Positions 52,511-61,268 of a DNA stretch of 64,000 nt are shown here, one piece after another. How positions within the stretch are numbered: position 1 is the first letter of the stretch; the number at the start of each line of letters is the position of its first letter. The notes beneath the pieces were generated by a model that was given only the letters and a program-made list of their open reading frames with translations, did not search any database and was not told where the DNA came from. Source of the stretch: Chelatococcus caeni (GTDB taxonomy: Bacteria; Pseudomonadota; Alphaproteobacteria; Rhizobiales; Beijerinckiaceae); assembly GCF_014196925.1 (NCBI RefSeq), contig NZ_JACIEN010000007.1, forward strand, positions 62,001 to 126,000, given 5' to 3'. Position numbers and translations under genes: made by a program.

Positions 52511-54340
52511 TCAGCCCGCCACCTGCCACTGCCGGCGGATGTCGCGCGACAGGTTGGGGTTGTAGAACGGATCGGCGTCGAGTTCCGCCGCCCAGCGGCG
52601 ACGCATCTCCGCGACATCCTTGCGGAACTGCTCGGTGCGCTCGGGTGAATCGTGCGGGCCGAAGGTCAGCGACTCGTGGTGGTAGAGCTCGGCCTGCGGC
52701 GTCCACAGGATACGCTGGCCCGCCCGGCGGATGCGCAGGCACAGGTCGACGTCGTTGAAGGCGCAGGGCAGCGCCTCATCGAAGCCGCCGAGCGCCTCAA
52801 AGAGGCGCCGCGGCATCACCATCGCCGCCGCAGTGACACAGGACAGGTCCTGGTCGAGCGCCGCCCGGCCGAAATAGCCCGGGCTGCCGCGCCGCACGTG
52901 CCGGTGGGCGTGATCCGCCACGCCGCCGATGCCGAGGATGACGCCGGCGTGCTGGATGGTGTCGTCGGGGTAATAGAGCATCGCCCCCACCGCCCCTACT
53001 CCGGGCAGCCGGGCGCGCAGCACCATCTCCTCCAGCCAGCCGGGCGTGATCGGCGTCACGTCATCGTTGAGGAAGCAGAGATAGTCTCCCCGCGCCTCTC
53101 GCGCGGCGTGATTGTTGACCCAGGAATAGTTGAAGGGCGTGCGCTCGTAGGCGACGACACGCACCCGCTCGTCCCCGCCCAGGGCGGCAAGATGGGCGGC
53201 AGCCTCGGGGCGGGCGGCATCGCCCGCCCCGACGGCGAGCAGCACCTCGAAGCGGGGATAGGTGGAGCCGGCGAGCAGCGCCTCAAGCGAGCGGCGGGCG
53301 ACCGCGCCGAGGCGGCTCGGCACGATGATGGAGACGAGCGGCCATTCCTCCGGCCGGGCATAACGCACCTGGTAGAAGCCGCCGACGCCGGGCTCGACCT
53401 CGGCCGTGATGCCCCGCCGAGCGAGGTGCTCGAGGATCGCCCGGCGCCCGGCCTGCCAGGCATAGGGCTTGACCTCCGGCGCCGTCGCCGTCGACTGCGG
53501 CAGGGCGCGCCAGTGGTAGAGCACGCGCGGCACGTGGCGAATGCGCGCCGGCTCGGTCAGCTCGGCACAGCGCAGGGCGAGGTCGTGGTCCTGCGCGCCC
53601 TCGAAGCCCTCGCGCAGCCCGCCCGCGGCCGCGACGAGCGCGCGACGGAAGACGCCGAGATGCGAGAAGGCGTTCTGGCCGAGCATCAGCGCCGGGCTCC
53701 AGTCGCCCTTGAAATAGGGGCCGAAGCGTCGGCCCTTGGCATCGATCTTGTCCTCGTCGGAGAAGATCATGTCGACGTCCGGATGGGCCAGGATCTCGCG
53801 CGCAATCCAGTAGAGCGCGTCCGGGGGCAGTTCGTCGTCGGCATCGACGAGCGCGATGAATTCGCCGCTCGCCAGGGCGAGTGCGGAATTGGTATTGGCG
53901 CTGATGTGGCCTCGCTCGGGGCGGACATGCACCTTGATGCGCCCGTCCGCGGCCGCGGCTTCGGCGAGCATGGCGCGCACGTCGGCGCGCGTCGAGGCAT
54001 CGTCGGACAGGCACAGTTCCCAATGGGGATAGACCTGGGCCTGGATCGACCGGATGGCGGCGCCGAGCCAGCGCGGGTCCGTCTCGTAGACCGGCATCAC
54101 CACCGAGATGAGCGGCGGCTCGGCCATGGCGGCGATCTCGGCCGCCATGCGCGCCCACTCCTGCGGCCCCGGGCTGTGGCGCGCTGCCCATGCGGCATAG
54201 CGGGCGTCCGCTCCCCAGCGGCGCGCGACGGCGGCGTCGAGCCGGCGCTTAGCCTTGATGGCGAAAGGGAGCGCCTTGGCCGCACGGCGCAGCCGGTCGA
54301 TGATGTGCCAGCGGCCGGATGGTGGAGGAAATTGCAGCAA
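52511..54340 (-). CDS. Glycosyltransferase, family 2, two-domain
   Basis: A 609-residue protein with two GT2 catalytic domains. The first (about 75-290) has 'ISVVMPVYETDPRWL', 'ALVDADDELPPDALYW' (the DxD-like site) and 'EGAQDHDLALR'. The second (about 320-560) has 'VSIIVPSRLGAV', 'FLNDDVTPITPGWLEEMV', 'FNDVDLCLRIRRAG' and the C-terminal Asp residues. This layout is found in rhamnan and O-antigen synthases that build a polysaccharide repeat. It is convergent with the methyltransferase gene, 27 bases away. Confidence 0.9.
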   Translation of the reverse strand: MLQFPPPSGRWHIIDRLRRAAKALPFAIKAKRRLDAAVARRWGADARYAAWAARHSPGPQEWARMAAEIAAMAEPPLISVVMPVYETDPRWLGAAIRSIQAQVYPHWELCLSDDASTRADVRAMLAEAAAADGRIKVHVRPERGHISANTNSALALASGEFIALVDADDELPPDALYWIAREILAHPDVDMIFSDEDKIDAKGRRFGPYFKGDWSPALMLGQNAFSHLGVFRRALVAAAGGLREGFEGAQDHDLALRCAELTEPARIRHVPRVLYHWRALPQSTATAPEVKPYAWQAGRRAILEHLARRGITAEVEPGVGGFYQVRYARPEEWPLVSIIVPSRLGAVARRSLEALLAGSTYPRFEVLLAVGAGDAARPEAAAHLAALGGDERVRVVAYERTPFNYSWVNNHAAREARGDYLCFLNDDVTPITPGWLEEMVLRARLPGVGAVGAMLYYPDDTIQHAGVILGIGGVADHAHRHVRRGSPGYFGRAALDQDLSCVTAAAMVMPRRLFEALGGFDEALPCAFNDVDLCLRIRRAGQRILWTPQAELYHHESLTFGPHDSPERTEQFRKDVAEMRRRWAAELDADPFYNPNLSRDIRRQWQVAG

Positions 54341-54660
54341 GCTCCGCTCCGCGATTCACATCGGATGAGCAGGCAGATTGAGGCCGCCCGGCCGAATCAC
54401 CGCATCCGTACCCTCGTCACCTCCGGCCGGGGTACGCCCCGCCACTGCGGCAGGCAAGCTGCGACATCGCCCAACCCGCACCGGAACGGCGCACGTTCGC
54501 AACGCCAAGCTGCTTCCGTACCAGCTGCAACAGGCATTTGCCGGCTGCTCGCACCGATTGCAAGCGGCGCGACAGCCAGCCATCCCGCCTGGCGATGGAC
54601 AGCCGGGGCGATTGGCTTATTCCTGTTCCGGATGCATCCGCGGTCGGGTCAGCTGGAACA
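54341..54660. other. 320-base gap between divergent glycosyltransferase genes
   Basis: No convincing gene, RNA or repeat is seen here. It must hold the promoters of both flanking glycosyltransferase genes. Confidence 0.5.
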
Positions 54661-55668
54661 ATGCCGAGCACTGCGCATAGCCCCTCCGTGGCCGTCGTCA
54701 TCCCCCTCTTCAACGGCGCGGCGCATATCGAAGAGGCCCTGGCGGGCGTCTGCGCGCAAAGCGCACCGCCGCAGGAGGTCATCGTCGTCGACGACGGTTC
54801 GACCGACGACGGCCCGGACCGGGCCCGGCGCTTTGCCGGGCGGCTGCCGCTGAAGATCCTGCAGAAGGCGAACGGCGGGCAGTCGGCGGCCCGCAATCTC
54901 GGCGTCGCCGAAGCGTGCAGCGACTGGATCGCCTTCCTCGACCAGGATGACGTGTGGCACCCGCAGCATCTCGCCAATCTCCGGGCGGCGGCGGACAACG
55001 GCCCGGCCCAGACCGGCTGGGCCTATTGCGACGTCAGCGTCGTCGATGCGGCCGGGCGCCTCCTCGCGCCGTCCCTGCTGCGTCACCGGCCGGGGCGGCA
55101 TCCGAAACAAAGCGTCGATGAATGCCTGGCGCAGGACATGTTCGTGCTCCCGTCGGCGGCGCTCGTCGCCCGCCACGCCTTTCTCGCTGTCGGCGGCTTC
55201 GACGAGCGCCTCAGCGGCTATGAGGACGACGACCTGTTCCTGCGCCTCCTGTGCGCCGGCTTCCACAGCCTCCATGTCGAGGAGCCCACCGTCCTGCGCC
55301 GCAGCCATGCGGCGGCGGCCTCGCGCTCGATCCGCATGGAGCGATCGCTGATGATCTATGCGCGAAAGCTTCTTGCCGGCTTTCCCGACCGCCCGCAGGA
55401 AGGCCGCTTCCCGTCCCGGGACCTGATCGCCCCGCGCTTCTGCCGCACCCTCCTCGCCCGCTGGGCCATGGCCGAGCGGGCCGGCAACCGGGAAGCGGCC
55501 GCGCTCGCCCGGGCGGGCTTGCGGGAACTTCTGCCCCATCTCGGGCCGCACCGCCGCCGGATCGGCGCGGTCATCCTTCATGTCGCCTCGATGCCCGTCG
55601 TCGGCGGGGCATGCCTGCGCGCAGCCCATGGCCTGCGCCAACATGCGCGACGCACCTCACGGCCATGA
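54661..55668 (+). CDS. Glycosyltransferase, family 2
   Basis: A 335-residue GT-A fold enzyme. It has 'VAVVIPLFNGAAHIEEAL' (about 11-28), 'IVVDDGSTDDGPD', 'NGGQSAARNLG' and 'IAFLDQDDVWHPQHL', the last holding the metal-binding Asp-x-Asp (about 90-93), plus 'SGYEDDDLFLRLL' for catalysis. It adds a sugar to a growing glycan. ATG 54661 follows 'TGGAAC' and starts where family similarity begins; an upstream in-frame extension (from 54538) is not supported. Its position near rfbBCDA suggests a rhamnose-containing surface glycan. Confidence 0.88.
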   Translation: MPSTAHSPSVAVVIPLFNGAAHIEEALAGVCAQSAPPQEVIVVDDGSTDDGPDRARRFAGRLPLKILQKANGGQSAARNLGVAEACSDWIAFLDQDDVWHPQHLANLRAAADNGPAQTGWAYCDVSVVDAAGRLLAPSLLRHRPGRHPKQSVDECLAQDMFVLPSAALVARHAFLAVGGFDERLSGYEDDDLFLRLLCAGFHSLHVEEPTVLRRSHAAAASRSIRMERSLMIYARKLLAGFPDRPQEGRFPSRDLIAPRFCRTLLARWAMAERAGNREAAALARAGLRELLPHLGPHRRRIGAVILHVASMPVVGGACLRAAHGLRQHARRTSRP

Positions 55669-55782
55669 GGCAGCAGGCGGCTCGGGCAGTCCGGCGGGGT
55701 GGATCGGCTGACCGGCAGGCCTGCCACGGTGTCACGCCGCTAGACTAACCGATCACCCGTTAAGAGCTGCCGGGCTGCCGGA

Positions 55783-56394
55783 CTACCCCACCCCTTCAGG
55801 AAACCGTGCCGCAACGCCCGAGACGACGTCCTCGACAATCTCCTGCAACTCCGCCGGCGTCGCGCCGTCCCGCGCCTGAATCGAAATGCCCTGCAGGACG
55901 GCCGCCAGATGGCGTGCCAGGCGATCCACAACGCCTGGACCGGCAAACGGCTGCAGTGCCTCAGCAATCCGCTCGCGCATGACGTTGCGCCGGGCGGCCG
56001 CATCGCGCGCGAGTGGAGCGTGCCCCGGATGACACGCGGCCATGCCGCTGGAGATCATGCATCCGCGCTCGCGGTCGGGGTGCGTCACAGCCTCCACCGC
56101 CCCTTGCATCAGCGCCCGCACCGCCTCCGCCAGCGAGGCGGCCGAACGCACCGAAGCGACATCGAACGAGCCGAAGTTCTCCTCGTAGCGGTCGAGCACC
56201 TCTCCATAGAGCCCGGCCTTGCTGCCGAAGGCTGCGTAGAGGCTTGGGGGCGCGATCCCGATCGCCTTCGTGAGGTCGCCGACCGACACCCCCTCGTAAC
56301 CGTGCCGCCAGAACAGCCGCATGGCCGTCTCGACCGCCTTCTCCCGGTCGAAGCTCCAGGGCCGGCCGCCACGTGATTTCGCCTCCCGTTCCAT
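55783..56394 (-). CDS. TetR/AcrR family transcriptional regulator
   Basis: A 203-residue repressor. The N-terminal helix-turn-helix ('AIGIAPPSLYAAFGSKAGLY', about 37-56) is of the TetR type with the 'GRPWSFDREKAVETAMRLFW' lead-in. The C-terminal ligand domain has a cysteine-containing 'ERGCMISSGMAACHPGH', as in the YbiH/AefR-type branch. It diverges from the secreted hydrolase across a gap with two 'CACTAAACAA' repeats, which are likely its binding sites. The chosen ATG at 56394 has no good ribosome-binding site. Confidence 0.9.
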   Translation of the reverse strand: MEREAKSRGGRPWSFDREKAVETAMRLFWRHGYEGVSVGDLTKAIGIAPPSLYAAFGSKAGLYGEVLDRYEENFGSFDVASVRSAASLAEAVRALMQGAVEAVTHPDRERGCMISSGMAACHPGHAPLARDAAARRNVMRERIAEALQPFAGPGVVDRLARHLAAVLQGISIQARDGATPAELQEIVEDVVSGVAARFPEGVG

Positions 56395-56400
56395 AGCGCC

Positions 56401-56458
56401 CACTAAACAATCCTTGACAGGCGGAGTCAAGCAATGATGAATAGCGATCACTAAACAA
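56401..56458. promoter_or_regulatory. Promoter and CACTAAACAA direct repeats between TetR gene and hydrolase
   Basis: 'CACTAAACAA' occurs at 56401-56410 and 56449-56458. Between them a 'TTGACA' (56414-56419) with 'TGAATA' 18 bases on (56438-56443) forms a good sigma-70-type promoter for the hydrolase. The repeats bracket this promoter, as expected for TetR control. Confidence 0.55.
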
Positions 56459-56472
56459 CAAGGAGGCAAACC

Positions 56473-57438
56473 ATGGACCGAACAAGACGCACGTTCCTCG
56501 CCGGCGCCGTTGGCCTCGCCGCCCTGGCGGCCGAGGGCGCCTATACGGCTTCCCGAGCACAGGCGGTCTCCGCCGACAAAGCGAAATCCGCTCCGGACAG
56601 ACCCCGGGCAGCGCGCGAGCCATTCGTCGTCCGCTCGGCGGACGGCACGATGCTGGCGGGCGAGGCGCAGGGAGACGTGCAGGCGCCGGAGATCCTCTTC
56701 ATCCACGGCCTGCGCCAGAGCCGGCTGAGCTGGGAGAAGCAGTTCGCAGACCCGGCGCTGGGGGGCTTCCGCCTGGTCGGTTTCGATCTGCGCGGCCACG
56801 GCGATTCCGACAAGCCGAACACCCTCGACGCCTATTCCGATGCGGATCGATGGGCGGACGACATTGCCGCCGTGATTGCCGGCGCCAGGCTCCGCCGGCC
56901 GGTGCTGGTGGGCTGGTCGCTCGGCGGCTTCGTGGCCGGCGCCTATCTGCGCAAATATGGCGGCTCCGGCATTGCCGGCATCAATCTGGTCGATGCCGTC
57001 ACCAGGCTGTCGCCGGATCTCCTCACCGAGGAGGCGGCGACGTTTACACGCACCACCACCTCGCACGACCTGGCCGAACGGACCGCGGCCACGGCCGACT
57101 TCCTGGCCGCCTGCTTCCACCAGCCGCCGAGCGAGGCGCAGATGCAGCGCATGCTGGTCGTCAACGGCATGACGGCCCGCGCCGTGAACGAGGGCTTCGT
57201 CAAGACGCGGACAACCGATCTCGAGCCCGTCTTCAAGGCCTATGCCGGCCCGATCCTCCTGACGCACGGCGTCCACGACCGGCTGGTGCGGGTCGCGATG
57301 TCGGAGCGAATCAAGTCTGTTCACCCGAACAGCCGGCTCTCGCTTTTCTCCGAAAGCGGCCACAGCCCGTTTTATGAGGAGCCGCTTCGGTATGGGCAGG
57401 AGCTTGCGGCATTCGCGGCGGCTGCCGGCAAAGGCTGA
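56473..57438 (+). CDS. Secreted alpha/beta hydrolase (Tat signal)
   Basis: A 321-residue hydrolase. The start 'MDRTRRTFLAGAVGLAALAA' is a twin-arginine signal, cut near residue 32. The mature enzyme has the oxyanion region 'LFIHGLRQSRLSWEKQF', the nucleophile 'VGWSLGGFVAG' (Ser about 146), and 'LTHGVHDRLV' and 'ESGHSPFYEEP' with catalytic Asp and His. It could hydrolyse an ester, lactone or haloalkane-like substrate in the periplasm. It has a strong 'AAGGAGG' site and is divergent from the TetR gene. Confidence 0.88.
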   Translation: MDRTRRTFLAGAVGLAALAAEGAYTASRAQAVSADKAKSAPDRPRAAREPFVVRSADGTMLAGEAQGDVQAPEILFIHGLRQSRLSWEKQFADPALGGFRLVGFDLRGHGDSDKPNTLDAYSDADRWADDIAAVIAGARLRRPVLVGWSLGGFVAGAYLRKYGGSGIAGINLVDAVTRLSPDLLTEEAATFTRTTTSHDLAERTAATADFLAACFHQPPSEAQMQRMLVVNGMTARAVNEGFVKTRTTDLEPVFKAYAGPILLTHGVHDRLVRVAMSERIKSVHPNSRLSLFSESGHSPFYEEPLRYGQELAAFAAAAGKG

Positions 57439-57551
57439 GGGATGGCGGTTCCCCGATTTCGGCGGTGGCGCGGAACCACCACGCGGGTGGAAAAAAGACT
57501 CGCCATTCTGTTCCCGTTATGTTCTAGTCCGCTCCTTCTCGGAGCATGACC

Positions 57552-57857
57552 ATGAATACCAGCGAGCGCCGCGCCTTCGCGGCAATGGCCTTTATCAACG
57601 GCGCGTTTCACCATGCTCGGCGGGGCCTGCCGGCGCACCTGCGCGCCGCCCTCTCGGCGAGGATCGCAGATGCCGTGCGGACCGGCGCGAGCAGCGAGAT
57701 CGACATTGCGGTGGCCGCACTGGGCGCCGAGGGCCTCCCGGCCGAGTTCAGGATCCTCGGCGGGATCGGAATGGTCGTGCTTGCCGAGCCGCCCGCCGTC
57801 GAGCGGCGGCGCAGGGCCGCCGACGAATTGCTGCGCTCGCGGGTGTGGATGGCGTGA
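57552..57857 (+). CDS. Hypothetical small protein
   Basis: A 101-residue protein with no signal peptide or span. It is Ala/Arg-rich and helical ('ERRAFAAMAFINGAFHHARR' at the start). I do not recognise a family. 'GGAG' sits 7 bases ahead of ATG 57552 and only one base before the other ATG at 57546, so 57552 is preferred. It stands alone between the hydrolase and the island with the metzincin gene. The 212 bases after it hold no clear gene. Confidence 0.6.
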   Translation: MNTSERRAFAAMAFINGAFHHARRGLPAHLRAALSARIADAVRTGASSEIDIAVAALGAEGLPAEFRILGGIGMVVLAEPPAVERRRRAADELLRSRVWMA

Positions 57858-58069
57858 GGCGCCGACAACTCCCGGGGTCACCGCATGGAGCAACGCGCAA
57901 CACGTGACGTCCGAACCGGTCCTGTCGACCGGCTCGGGCATCTGCGGGGCGATGCGCTCTCACCCCTTGGCTCAGGCTGGGCAGATGGCGCCCGTCCGCC
58001 GACGATGCCCCGCTTCGTGACGGACACCATCGTCCGGGAGCCAGGCCTCTACGGGCGCCTTTACGACGA

Positions 58070-59332
58070 CTACTTGCCCGGCAGGGCGTTTCCCGTTTTC
58101 GGATCGTAGCCTATTGCCCTTGTCAGCGGGCCGACCATGTCGTCCTTGTTCTTGTCCGTATAGTTGGTGTTCTGATGTCTGCGGACGGAGGGATACATGA
58201 CACCTGCTCCATCTCCATCGTGCTCATCATCGTGCATCAGATCGAACTTATGGCCGAACTCATGCTTCAAGACACCATCATCAAGGTGATTGAAGGAAAT
58301 GATCATATAAGCCGCGCCGGGTATCGCCTGACCGATAACGCCATGCTCGACATCTGAGACAAGTATATATGTCGTTGCCGAGTCGATAACCAAGGGGCGT
58401 TTGCTTGCGTTCTCGTTATTTCGATGGATATACCAGGCTAGCTCATCCCTGAAGAGACGCATATCCGCCCGAGCAAACTCTTTCACCCCTGTCGGCGCGC
58501 GGCCATTAAAATCGAACTTGAAGTCCCAACTCATCGGAACGTTGGGCGCAAATGTTCCGAAGTCGTTGGCGACGGATTCGATCCCCTTCTTCTGGATAGC
58601 GTCTATGATCTTGCTTTGGATCGACGGATCGCCGATTTGACCGCCGAACGCCTTGGCGACGTTGGGATGCACGAGGAAAATACTGTCCTTTGGCCCGATG
58701 AACTGCCTCGGCTCGGGATGGTCCAGCTGTCGCTTGATCGCCTCGGCCTGCCTCAGGTCGCGCCAACCCGCCTGGCTGATCCTGCCGTCGGCCGCTGTCC
58801 GGGAGACGGGACGACCGTCCGGCTTGCCCTGAGGCTGGACCGCGCCGGCCGAATCGTTGTGCCCGGCTCCCTTCGGCCCATCGAGCTCCGGCCCAGTCTT
58901 CGTCACCGTACCGTCAGGGGCGCGCCATCCGACCTGGCGGGGCTTGCCGTTGGCATCGATTCGAAAGATCGGATCGCCGAGCCCGGCGTCCCGTGACGGC
59001 AGGCTGCCGGGAGCATCGTCGGCCTTGCGGGAAACATGATACTTCTTGCGGTGGTGCCCCCGATGGCTGGGGGCGCCGTCCGCGGCCCTCTCCCGACGTG
59101 GCGCAGCATCACCCGCAACGTCCGGGTCGGAGCGCATCTCGGGAAACATCTCGTGCATGAACTTGTTGGCCTGCCGGATCTCCTTGGCGATCCTGGCTGC
59201 CGCCTTTGGATCATGAGGATCGTAGGCGGGTGAGAACAAATTCGCCCCCGGCTTCTTCAGCGGGAATGGCGGCTGGTGAGCAATAGTCGTCGAGGCGCTT
59301 GCCGGAGCACCGAAAAGAGATGTCGAAAGCAT
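58070..59332 (-). CDS. Putative zinc metalloprotease, metzincin-type
   Basis: A 420-residue protein whose C-terminal third is a zinc protease. 'HEFGHKFDLMH' gives HExxH-x5-H (His357, Glu358, His361, His367), and 'GAGVMYPS' provides a Met-turn (Met379) 12 residues on. The usual Gly in the motif is Asp364. The first about 200 residues are low-complexity, basic and Pro/Gly/Asp-rich, with two related 'GW' segments ('PRQVGWRAPDG' and 'ISQAGWRDLR'). There is no classical signal peptide, although the N-terminus 'MLSTSLFGAPASAS' is mildly hydrophobic. The base composition is clearly less GC-rich than the surrounding DNA. An exported or injected effector is possible; a toxin-like role is inference. 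Confidence 0.75.
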   Translation of the reverse strand: MLSTSLFGAPASASTTIAHQPPFPLKKPGANLFSPAYDPHDPKAAARIAKEIRQANKFMHEMFPEMRSDPDVAGDAAPRRERAADGAPSHRGHHRKKYHVSRKADDAPGSLPSRDAGLGDPIFRIDANGKPRQVGWRAPDGTVTKTGPELDGPKGAGHNDSAGAVQPQGKPDGRPVSRTAADGRISQAGWRDLRQAEAIKRQLDHPEPRQFIGPKDSIFLVHPNVAKAFGGQIGDPSIQSKIIDAIQKKGIESVANDFGTFAPNVPMSWDFKFDFNGRAPTGVKEFARADMRLFRDELAWYIHRNNENASKRPLVIDSATTYILVSDVEHGVIGQAIPGAAYMIISFNHLDDGVLKHEFGHKFDLMHDDEHDGDGAGVMYPSVRRHQNTNYTDKNKDDMVGPLTRAIGYDPKTGNALPGK

Positions 59333-59549
59333 TTTTATGACTTACTCTCGCTTATTACAGTAAAATTGATGGCACATGGCCGCTTAAATGAGTTCTTCAT
59401 ACGATACGGGTCACGAAGGCTGGCATTGTTGCACCCTGGAAGCGCCGCCGGGATGGACGCATGAAGACCACGAAGAGCTCCCAGCGGGACGAGGCCTGCG
59501 GCGGCGCGGGGACGGATTGCCCCTCGCCTCATCAGGTCATGGCTGGCCC

Positions 59550-60965
59550 TCATGGCTGGCCCTCACGGCGGGCCAGCAGCCGCGTGCCTCTTTTCGTCAA
59601 AGTGCCGTCGTTGCGCAGGACACTCTTCAAGCTGCTCAGAGCCACATCGTTCGCCTGCGCAAATTCGGCCAGTGTCTGCCCGGCTGCGATCGCAGCCTGA
59701 GCCTGCCGGACGACCTCAGCGGTGGCGCCCTTGAGGTGCCCGCTCCGCACCCCGCCAGCCACAACCTGCGCCCCGAGCACCGTGAGCGTACCGTCGGCGT
59801 GAATGCAATGGCGCAGGCTGTTCAGGGAGACGCCGTTCTCCCCCGCGAATGCTTCGAGCGTCTGTCCGGCGGCGATAGCATCCTGGGCCCGCCTGATGTT
59901 CTCGGCATTGGCTCCTCTGAGCTGTCCGCCCTGCACGCCGCCTGCCAGCAGCTGCGTGCCCGCCAAGGTCAGAGCGCCGCCGCTGCGAACGAAATGCCGC
60001 AGGCTGCGCAAGGAGACATTGTTCGCCTGCGCAAACGCCTCGAGTGATTGCCCCGTCGAGACGGCCGTCTGGGCTCGCCTGACGACCTCCGCGTTCGCCG
60101 GCTGAAGCCTGAGGCCGGGTGGCTGCACGCGCCCCGCAACCGGCGTGCCATCGGCATGAAGGGCCGACCGCAAGCCGTTCAAGGAAACATTGTTCGCCAG
60201 CGCGAACGCACTCAGCGACTGGCCGCTCGCGACCGCGGCCTGGGCCTGCCTCACCGTGTCGGACGTGACGCCCTGGACCTGCCCACCGTGCACGCCGCCC
60301 GCCAGGAGCTGTGCGCCGAACACGGACAGACTGCCGTTCGCGTATACAAAGTTCCGCAAGCTGCTGACGGACACATCGTTCGCCTGCGCGAATTCTCCCA
60401 GTGTCCGACCGGCCGCAATGGCGGCCTGAGCCTGCCTGACGATCTCGGCCGTGACGCCGCGGAGCTGTCCGCCCTGCACGCCGCCGGCGCGCAGTTCCTC
60501 GCCCCGCAGGGTCAGGCTGCCATCGGCATGTACGTAGGTTTGCAAGGTCGTCAAGGGAACGCCGGCGCCGTCTGCAAACTGCGCCAGGGTCATTCGTCCC
60601 GGCCAGCTTCCAACCCAGTCCTGCGCGAGCCGCAGCATCTCGGCCGTGACACGCGCCGCCGCCTGACGACTGGGACCGGGCATGGCATCCTGCAGCCCGA
60701 GAGCGGCCGCGACGGGCCGTCCCCCATCAGCGATCCGCCCCACCTGCGGCTTCGATCCCTCATCCGCGAGCGCGGCAAAGAACTCGTCCACGCCCTCGAT
60801 CACGGGCAGATCAGCGCTGGGCCATGCACTGCCCTCCGCCCGCTCGGCCGGTGGCTGCAGGACAGTGGACAATTCTGCGGCGCGCGCGAAAGAGCGAAAT
60901 ACCTGCCCGTCGGCGCCATGGCCCGGCGGCCCCGGCGGCGAGGGACTGATCGAACGACTGTCCAT
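59550..60965 (-). CDS. Tandem-repeat protein, six HTH-like repeats (paralogue 1)
   Basis: A 471-residue protein of unrecognised family. A Ser/Pro-rich N-terminus (residues 1-105) contains 'DLPVIEGVDEFFAAL' and 'LGLQDAMPG'. Six repeats follow, at residues 106-170, 171-232, 233-289, 290-351, 352-413 and 414-471. The typical unit is about 62 residues: 'VTAEIVRQAQAAIAAG', then 'TLAEFAQANDVSLSSLR', then 'ADGTLTVLGAQLLAGG'. Each has three short helices with a helix-turn-helix look. There is no signal peptide or span. ATG 60965 has 'GGGAG' 7 bases ahead. A paralogue diverges from it at 61269. Confidence 0.85.
   Translation of the reverse strand: MDSRSISPSPPGPPGHGADGQVFRSFARAAELSTVLQPPAERAEGSAWPSADLPVIEGVDEFFAALADEGSKPQVGRIADGGRPVAAALGLQDAMPGPSRQAAARVTAEMLRLAQDWVGSWPGRMTLAQFADGAGVPLTTLQTYVHADGSLTLRGEELRAGGVQGGQLRGVTAEIVRQAQAAIAAGRTLGEFAQANDVSVSSLRNFVYANGSLSVFGAQLLAGGVHGGQVQGVTSDTVRQAQAAVASGQSLSAFALANNVSLNGLRSALHADGTPVAGRVQPPGLRLQPANAEVVRRAQTAVSTGQSLEAFAQANNVSLRSLRHFVRSGGALTLAGTQLLAGGVQGGQLRGANAENIRRAQDAIAAGQTLEAFAGENGVSLNSLRHCIHADGTLTVLGAQVVAGGVRSGHLKGATAEVVRQAQAAIAAGQTLAEFAQANDVALSSLKSVLRNDGTLTKRGTRLLARREGQP
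59553..60650 (-). repeat. Coding tandem repeat array (six units) of paralogue 1
   Basis: Six units of 57-65 residues, most exactly 62, fill the C-terminal 78% of the protein. Units 1, 3 and 4 are full-length; unit 2 (57) lacks the 'LLAGGVxGGQL' linker and is replaced by a Pro-rich stretch; the last (58) ends in a basic tail. Confidence 0.85.
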
Positions 60966-61268
60966 AAACAACTCCCGAAACACGGAGCAAACAAGGCGCG
61001 CCCGTGCGAGTTTCAAAGTTCACCGCGTAGAACCCATGTTCGAAATATATGATACTTGTGGAGCACGCTGAGAATCTGGCGCCTAAAGAACGCCGGCACC
61101 CAGCCATTCTTAAGAATACGCCGAACAACAGGCCGCCTGCAGGTGCCTGATGCACGCTCTCAGTATGTTGCTGTTTCAGACATACAGAATTCGATTACCA
61201 CGCGATGGCCGCTGAAAAATTTGCCAGATAAGAACTTAACGTCTTCTCCAATACTTCGGGAGTTGTTT
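60966..61268. other. 303-base divergent intergenic region of the repeat-protein pair
   Basis: The two ends carry the same leader ('TTCGGGAGTTGTTTATGGAC') in inverted orientation, ending at each start codon. The middle is AT-richer than the flanks, with no gene or clear operator. No convincing type III (tts or hrp) box was found by eye. Confidence 0.6.

Noticed and set aside
57858-58069. A tRNA or attachment site at the left edge of the lower-GC island
   Set aside because: No cloverleaf-like arrangement, no CCA end and no repeat at the right edge were seen.
60966-61268. Type III secretion (tts or hrp/PIP) promoter box ahead of the repeat proteins
   Set aside because: Only isolated TTCG words are present; no spaced pair or tts-like string could be found by eye.
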